From Streptomyces clavuligerus (lineage in GTDB: Bacteria > Actinomycetota > Actinomycetes > Streptomycetales > Streptomycetaceae), in the NCBI RefSeq assembly GCF_005519465.1, contig NZ_CP027858.1, positions 4,464,001 to 4,528,000 on the forward strand: DNA of 64,000 nucleotides, in the 5' to 3' direction. Shown piece by piece: positions 59,967-64,000 of this stretch (the first letter of the stretch is position 1; every line of letters begins with the position of its first letter). The notes under the pieces were generated by a model that ran no database searches, was not told the origin of the DNA, and was given only the letters and a program-made list of their open reading frames with translations. The position numbers and the translations under genes were made by a program.

Positions 59967-61196
59967 GATTTCGTCCCCCGGGGCCGGGGCCCGGCCGGGT
60001 CCGGGGCGGAGGGGCCGACGGTGAGGGCCGAGATCCCGGCGCCCGTGTCCACCAGCAGCTCCACGGGCCCGGTGGTCCCGGGCGGGGTCTCCCGGTGGGT
60101 GAGCCAGGCGTGGACCGCGGACGCCGCCAGCGGGGCGTCGGCCCACGGGGCGGCGCCGGTCCAGGTCGCGGTGTACTCCGTGCCGTCCCGCCGCCGGACG
60201 GCGCGGACGCCCTCCTGGAGGGGGACGGCCACCGTCGCGCAGCCGGGGTGGCGGGCGAAGAGTTCCTTCGCCGGGGTGCTCCGGGCCAGGAGGACATCGG
60301 CGTCGTTCCGCGGCCGTCCGTCCGGCTCCCCCTCGTCGGCCACCATATGCGGGTCCCGCAGCCAGGTGTCGTCCGCGGGGGAGCCCGCCGGGCCCTCCTG
60401 GCGCAGCACCGGGTAGCCCCGTACGGAGATCCGGACGTCCCCGGGGGACTGCGGGTCGGCGGCGATCTCCGTGTCGACGATCAGCGGTTCGGTCAGCGGG
60501 GAGCGGTGGACTGCGGTGGCGGGCGGGGCGGGGCGGGGCGGGGCGGGGCGGGCAGCGGGACCGGGCGGGGCACGGCCGGACAGGCGGGCTCGGCCAGCCC
60601 GAGTCTGCTGTAGCACAGCCGCCGGAAGCGGGCGAGCGCCTCACCCGGGCAGGAGGTGACGAGATCCGTGCCGCCGGGGGCGCGGTGCTCCCGCAGGGCC
60701 CGTTCGAGCTGGGGCAGCAGCGGCCGGTGCGGTACCAGCCGGGGGAGGGCGGCGCCGAGCCCGGCCATCGGCGAGTCCGCCGCGACCCGGGGGAGTCGAA
60801 CGAGGCGAGGAGCCCCGGCAGCCCCAGCGCGACGGCGTACAGGGGCAGCGAACCGTGGTCCCCGACAAAGGCGTCGGCGGCGACGAGGGCCGCCTTCCAG
60901 GTGTCCCCGGCGGGGTGCGGCAGCACCAGCCCACCGCGGGTGCACGGCTCCAGCCAGGATCTGAGCTGGTGACCGCCGTGGTGGTACCAGGCGTTGGGAT
61001 GGACGGCGGCGGCACAGCGGTACGCGTCGCGCGGCAGCTCGGCGACCATCCGCCGCACGGTGTCGGGCGCGCCGCCGAGGAGTGAGCCCTCGCCCCGGGT
61101 GGTGGTGAGGAGGACCAGCTTCTGCCCGGGCAGCACCCCGAGCGCCGCGCGGTAGGCGTCCCGGAACGCCCGGGGAGCGCGCCGCTTCTGGATCAT
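59930..61196 (-). pseudogene. Broken GT-B/CDP-glycerol transferase-like gene with two frameshifts
   Basis: Three consecutive minus-strand frames make one protein. Frame 1, from ATG 61196, reads to about 60790 and includes VLLTTTRGEGSLLGG, AAAVHPNAWYHHGG and DHGSLPLYAVALGLPGLL, marks of a GT-B-like C-terminal domain. At a C5G3 run near 60790 the reading must change; frame 2 continues DSPMAGLGAALPRL to about 60553. At the (GGGGC)5 tract it changes again to frame 3 (TEPLIVDTEIAADP, VAVPLQEGVRAV), ending at 59930. Homologues I know have an N-terminal half not present here. The gene is thus truncated and twice shifted, or the repeats were misread. Its end overlaps the nucleotidyltransferase gene. 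Confidence 0.75.
60521..60553. repeat. GGGGC pentanucleotide tract
   Basis: Five perfect GGGGC units (60525-60549) flanked by GGGC on both sides, located exactly where the broken gene changes frame. A change of one unit (5 bp) moves the frame by two. Confidence 0.9.
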
Positions 61197-61289
61197 GGAT
61201 GCTTCCGGGGCATGACGGCACGCCGCCGCGGGGGCGGCGAGGGCCGTGCCGCGGGCGGTCGGGCGCCGCCCGGCACGGGGTTTCCCCCT

Positions 61290-61310
61290 TTGACTCTCAC
61301 TGAGAGGTAA
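61290..61310. promoter_or_regulatory. Candidate MarR operator
   Basis: CTCTCA-C-TGAGAG (61294-61306) is a perfect 6-1-6 palindrome, extended by TT and AA at 61290 and 61309. It lies 24 bp before the MarR start, over a TTGACT -35-like hexamer (61290-61295). Confidence 0.6.
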
Positions 61311-61329
61311 ACGGCATTAAAATAGGCAT

Positions 61330-61827
61330 ATGGCTGAAATGGGGCCTAGTGCGGAGCTGGGGATGCTGCTGGTCGGGATCAACCGTCTGGCCCGCAGAAT
61401 TCTGCGCGGCGGGCTGACCGGGCCGCCGCTGCGCGGGGCCCAGGTCGAACTGCTGCGACTGGTGCGGGCCAGCCCCGGCACACGGGTCTCCGCCGCCGCC
61501 CGGGAGCTGCGTCTCGCGGGCAACTCGGTCTCCACCCTCGTCCACCAGCTCACCGCCCTCGGGCTGCTGGAACGGGCCGCCGATCCACGCGACGGACGGG
61601 CGGTCCTGCTCAGCGTGACCCCCGAGGCGAACCGCAGGCTCACGGTCTGGGAGGACCGCAGGGCGGCGCTCTTCGCCCGGCAGTTCGCCCGGCTCGGCCC
61701 GGCCGACCGGACGGCGCTCGCCGCGGCGCTGCCCGCCCTGCGCGCCCTGGCGGCGCACCTCCACGAGGAGGCCGCCGCAGCGGACTCCTCCGCGCGGACC
61801 ACAGGAGAGGAGGCACCGGCCCGATGA
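61330..61827 (+). CDS. MarR-family transcriptional regulator
   Basis: A 165-residue winged-helix regulator with helix-turn-helix VSAAARELRLAGNSVSTLVHQL, then a wing with AADPRDGRAVLLSVT. Typical MarR length and fold. It is translated just before the ABC genes (ATGA overlap at 61824-61827), so it probably represses its own efflux operon, with the palindrome in front of it as site. The ligand is unknown. Confidence 0.92.
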   Translation: MAEMGPSAELGMLLVGINRLARRILRGGLTGPPLRGAQVELLRLVRASPGTRVSAAARELRLAGNSVSTLVHQLTALGLLERAADPRDGRAVLLSVTPEANRRLTVWEDRRAALFARQFARLGPADRTALAAALPALRALAAHLHEEAAAADSSARTTGEEAPAR

Positions 61828-62720
61828 CCCGCCGTACCGACCACGGCACCGGAGCGACCGGCACCGCGGACCCCACCGGCACCGCCGCCGCGATCGAGTG
61901 CACCGATCTCGCGTACCGCTTCGGCGAGACCCGCGCCGTCGACGGCGTCGACTTCACCGTCGAACCGGGCGAGGTCTTCGGCCTCCTCGGCCCCAACGGC
62001 GCGGGCAAGACGACCGCGATCCGGGCCATCACCACCCTGCTCCCGGTGCCCGCCGGAATGATCCGGGTCTTCGGCCACGACGTCGCCCGGGAGCGGATGC
62101 CGGTGCGCAGGCTGCTCGGCTACGTCCCCCAGCAGCTCTCCGCCGACGGCTCGCTCACCGGCCGTGAGAACGTCGGTCTCTTCGCCAAGGTGTACGACGT
62201 ACCGCGCCGCGAACGCCGCCCCCGGGTGGACGAGGCCCTGGCCGCCGTGGGTCTCACGGACGCGGCCGACCGCCTGGTCAGCACCTACTCCGGCGGTATG
62301 GTCCGCCGTCTCGAACTCGCCCAGGCCCTGGTCAGCGCCCCTCGGCTGCTCATCCTGGACGAGCCGACCATCGGGCTCGACCCCATCGCCCGGACGAGCG
62401 TCTGGGCCCGGCTGACCGACGTACGGCGGGCCACCGGCATGACCGTGCTGGTGACCACGCACTACATGGACGAGGCGGACCAGTACTGCGACCGCGTGGC
62501 CCTGATGCACCTGGGCCGCATCCGGGCGCTCGGCACACCGGCACAGCTCAAGGAGGAGCTGAGGGAGCTGCGGCGGCACACCGGCGCGGCGGCGTCCGGG
62601 ACGGCCACGCTGGAGGACGTCTTCCGCCACCACGCGGGCAGCGGCCTCGACGACGATCACGCGGGAGGTGGATTCCGCGATGTGCGCAGCACCCGCCGAA
62701 CGGCATCCCGGCTCGGCTGA
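61824..62720 (+). CDS. DrrA-type ABC transporter ATPase
   Basis: 298 residues, ABC-2 type ATPase resembling daunorubicin exporter DrrA. Walker A GPNGAGKTT near 60, Q-loop VPQQLSADGSL, signature YSGGMVRRLELA, Walker B LLILDEPTIGLD, H-loop VLVTTHYMDEAD. ATG overlaps the MarR stop. The last 40 residues overlap the permease start region (62680) in another frame. Confidence 0.95.
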   Translation: MTRRTDHGTGATGTADPTGTAAAIECTDLAYRFGETRAVDGVDFTVEPGEVFGLLGPNGAGKTTAIRAITTLLPVPAGMIRVFGHDVARERMPVRRLLGYVPQQLSADGSLTGRENVGLFAKVYDVPRRERRPRVDEALAAVGLTDAADRLVSTYSGGMVRRLELAQALVSAPRLLILDEPTIGLDPIARTSVWARLTDVRRATGMTVLVTTHYMDEADQYCDRVALMHLGRIRALGTPAQLKEELRELRRHTGAAASGTATLEDVFRHHAGSGLDDDHAGGGFRDVRSTRRTASRLG

Positions 62721-63723
62721 GACGGTCGCCCCGGGCGGCGGCGGCCCCGCCCCGGGAGCCCCGGACCGTATACGGCCGGCCCCCGGGTCACCACCGGCCC
62801 CGGACGCACCACCGGCCACTGACGCCCCGGTGTCCGACGCCGCCACGGCACCGGCCCCCGGGCCGGCACCGGCCTCCGCCGACGGCGCCTCCGCGCCCGC
62901 CGCCCCGGAGCCCGCACCCGCCCCCGGTCTGCTGCTCTCGGCCCCCCGGGCCCGCCCCGGCTGGGCCGCGCTGCCCTCGCGGATCGCCGCCCTGTGCACC
63001 GTGGAGTTGCAGAAGCTGCGCCACGACCGCACCGAGATCTACACCCGGGCGGTGCAGCCCGCGCTCTGGCTGCTGATCTTCGGCGAGACCTTCACCCGTA
63101 TCCGGGCCATCCCCACCGGCCCGGTGCCGTATCTCGACTATCTCGCGCCCGGGATCATCGCCCAGTCCGCGATGTTCATCGCCATCTTCTACGGCATCCA
63201 GATCATCTGGGAGCGGGACGCGGGCGTCCTCAGCAAACTGCTGGTGACACCCACCCCGCGAGCCGCCCTCGTCACCGGCAAGGCGTTCGCGTCCGGGGTG
63301 AAGGCGGTGATCCAGGCGGCGGTGGTCGTCCTCATCGCCGCCGTGCTGGGCGTGGCGCTCACCTGGAACCCCCTGAAGCTGGCGGGCGTCGTGGTGGCCG
63401 TCGTCCTCGGGTCGGCGTTCTTCTCCTGTCTCTCCATGAGCATCGCGGGCATCGTCCTCACCCGGGACCGGCTGATGGGCATCGGCCAGGCGATCACCAT
63501 GCCGCTCTTCTTCGCCTCGAACGCCCTCTACCCGCTGGCCCTGATGCCGGGCTGGCTCCAGGCCGTCGCGAAGGTCAACCCGCTGAGCTACGAGGTCGAC
63601 GCCCTGCGGGGGCTGCTCATCGGCACCCCGGCCCATCTCCCGCTGGACTTCGCCGTGCTCTGCTTCGCCGCGGCCGTGGGCATCGCCTGCGCCTCCGCCC
63701 TGATGGGCCGCCTGGCCCGCTGA
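62680..63723 (+). CDS. DrrB-type ABC-2 permease
   Basis: 347 residues. The first 90 are a Pro/Ala/Asp-rich cytoplasmic tail, unusual in DrrB proteins; six membrane segments follow (for example LAPGIIAQSAMFIAIFYGI). The DRLMGIGQAITMPLFFASNALYPL segment (longer than any motif listed; key residues are the GQ and PLFFASN) is a mark of this family. ATG 62680 is preferred for its GGGAGG site; GTG 62668 is too close to that site. Its start overlaps the ATPase gene by 41 nt. With the ATPase it forms a drug-type exporter. Confidence 0.9.
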   Translation: MCAAPAERHPGSAETVAPGGGGPAPGAPDRIRPAPGSPPAPDAPPATDAPVSDAATAPAPGPAPASADGASAPAAPEPAPAPGLLLSAPRARPGWAALPSRIAALCTVELQKLRHDRTEIYTRAVQPALWLLIFGETFTRIRAIPTGPVPYLDYLAPGIIAQSAMFIAIFYGIQIIWERDAGVLSKLLVTPTPRAALVTGKAFASGVKAVIQAAVVVLIAAVLGVALTWNPLKLAGVVVAVVLGSAFFSCLSMSIAGIVLTRDRLMGIGQAITMPLFFASNALYPLALMPGWLQAVAKVNPLSYEVDALRGLLIGTPAHLPLDFAVLCFAAAVGIACASALMGRLAR

Positions 63724-63750
63724 CGGCGTACGCCCACCCGCCCGTCGGCG

Positions 63751-63777
63751 GACGGACCCCCGGTCGGGGCGTCCGTC
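63751..63777. terminator. Bidirectional hairpin between the permease and the NDK-like gene
   Basis: GACGGAC (63751-63757) and GTCCGTC (63771-63777) pair, with a further CCCCG/CGGGG pairing past one bulge. It overlaps the NDK-like stop. Confidence 0.55.
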
Positions 63778-64000
63778 AGTAGGTCAGTGTCTCGGCGAGC
63801 GTCCGGTAGTCGTGCAGCTCCTCCGGGGCGAACCACAGCTCCACCTCGTACGCGGCCTCCCGCCGATTCGCGGAGGCGTGCACGACGTTGGCCATGCCCT
63901 TGCCGGTGGCGCTGCTCGCCGCGCTGCTGAAATGGGAGAAGTCACCGCGTATCGTTCCCGGAGCGGCCTCATTGGGGCATGAAGCGCCGATGAGTTTCCG
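63776..64000 (-). CDS. Nucleoside diphosphate kinase-like protein, 3' end only
   Basis: The last 74 codons of a minus-strand gene; its start lies beyond the window. PNEAAPGTIRGDF and, after an insertion of about 18 residues, NVVHASANRREAAYEVELWF match the C-terminal half of nucleoside diphosphate kinase, with the catalytic His in NVVHAS. The Ser/Ala-rich insertion between these two motifs is longer than in the usual bacterial Ndk, so it may be a divergent paralogue. Confidence 0.8.
   Translation of the reverse strand, partial: RKLIGASCPNEAAPGTIRGDFSHFSSAASSATGKGMANVVHASANRREAAYEVELWFAPEELHDYRTLAETLTY

Noticed and set aside
57351..61196. 1281-codon minus-strand frame covering the pseudogene, nucleotidyltransferase and ADH region
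   Set aside because: Only its first 135 codons look like protein (pseudogene frame 1); the rest is antisense to real plus-strand genes.

Overview
The window is typical streptomycete (or closely related actinomycete) chromosome. It has very high GC with strong third-position GC bias, frequent GTG starts, many ATGA/GTGA stop-start overlaps, a three-ATPase EccC of type VII secretion, an S37-type tripeptidyl peptidase, a SigE-family ECF sigma factor, and one gene with the rare TTA codon. No rRNA, tRNA, CRISPR array or IS element was recognised.

Layout. 1-12.4 kb is the end of a type VII secretion (ESX) locus: a ParA-like ATPase cut by the window edge, EccC, a coupled low-complexity mini-ORF, a DUF6177-type protein, two WXG100-like proteins, a DUF6507-like protein, a 936-residue polymorphic effector ending in a PD-(D/E)XK-like nuclease domain, and an Imm49-type immunity protein. 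12.6-26.6 kb holds a beta-lactamase-fold serine hydrolase, a fused double ABC exporter and a run of exported proteins (FG-GAP protein, small secreted protein, S37 peptidase, GH3 hexosaminidase, zinc-protease/lectin protein). 27.1-33.0 kb is a sugar or cyclitol catabolic locus: an isomerase and a LacI regulator on the minus strand, divergent from a Gfo/Idh oxidoreductase, a DUF993 aldolase-like protein and a second isomerase that are translationally coupled. 33.2-38.3 kb has an ECF sigma factor with its coupled membrane protein, RecD2 helicase and citrate synthase.

39.2-48.4 kb has a copper-binding protein behind a CsoR-type operator, a small HTH protein, and an inositol catabolic cluster: an IolE-like protein divergent from iolC, a Cgl0159-type aldolase, iolB, iolD and mmsA/iolA. 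48.2-54.2 kb has a DUF4287 protein, a secreted subtilase, and an unusual two-gene ABC unit in which a serine hydrolase is fused to the ABC ATPase. 54.7-58.8 kb has an AurF-type diiron N-oxygenase homologue divergent from an acyl-CoA oxidase-like protein and a zinc alcohol dehydrogenase. 59.0-64.0 kb has a nucleotidyltransferase, a frameshifted glycosyltransferase-like pseudogene containing a GGGGC repeat tract, a MarR-ABC-ABC drug-efflux operon and the 3' end of a nucleoside diphosphate kinase-like gene.

The parts most worth following are the ESX-linked toxin/immunity pair, the hydrolase-ABC fusion, the AurF/acyl-CoA oxidase/ADH group, the DUF993 pathway and the broken gene at 59.9-61.2 kb. 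Functions are assigned from motifs and family recognition by reading; no database search was run.
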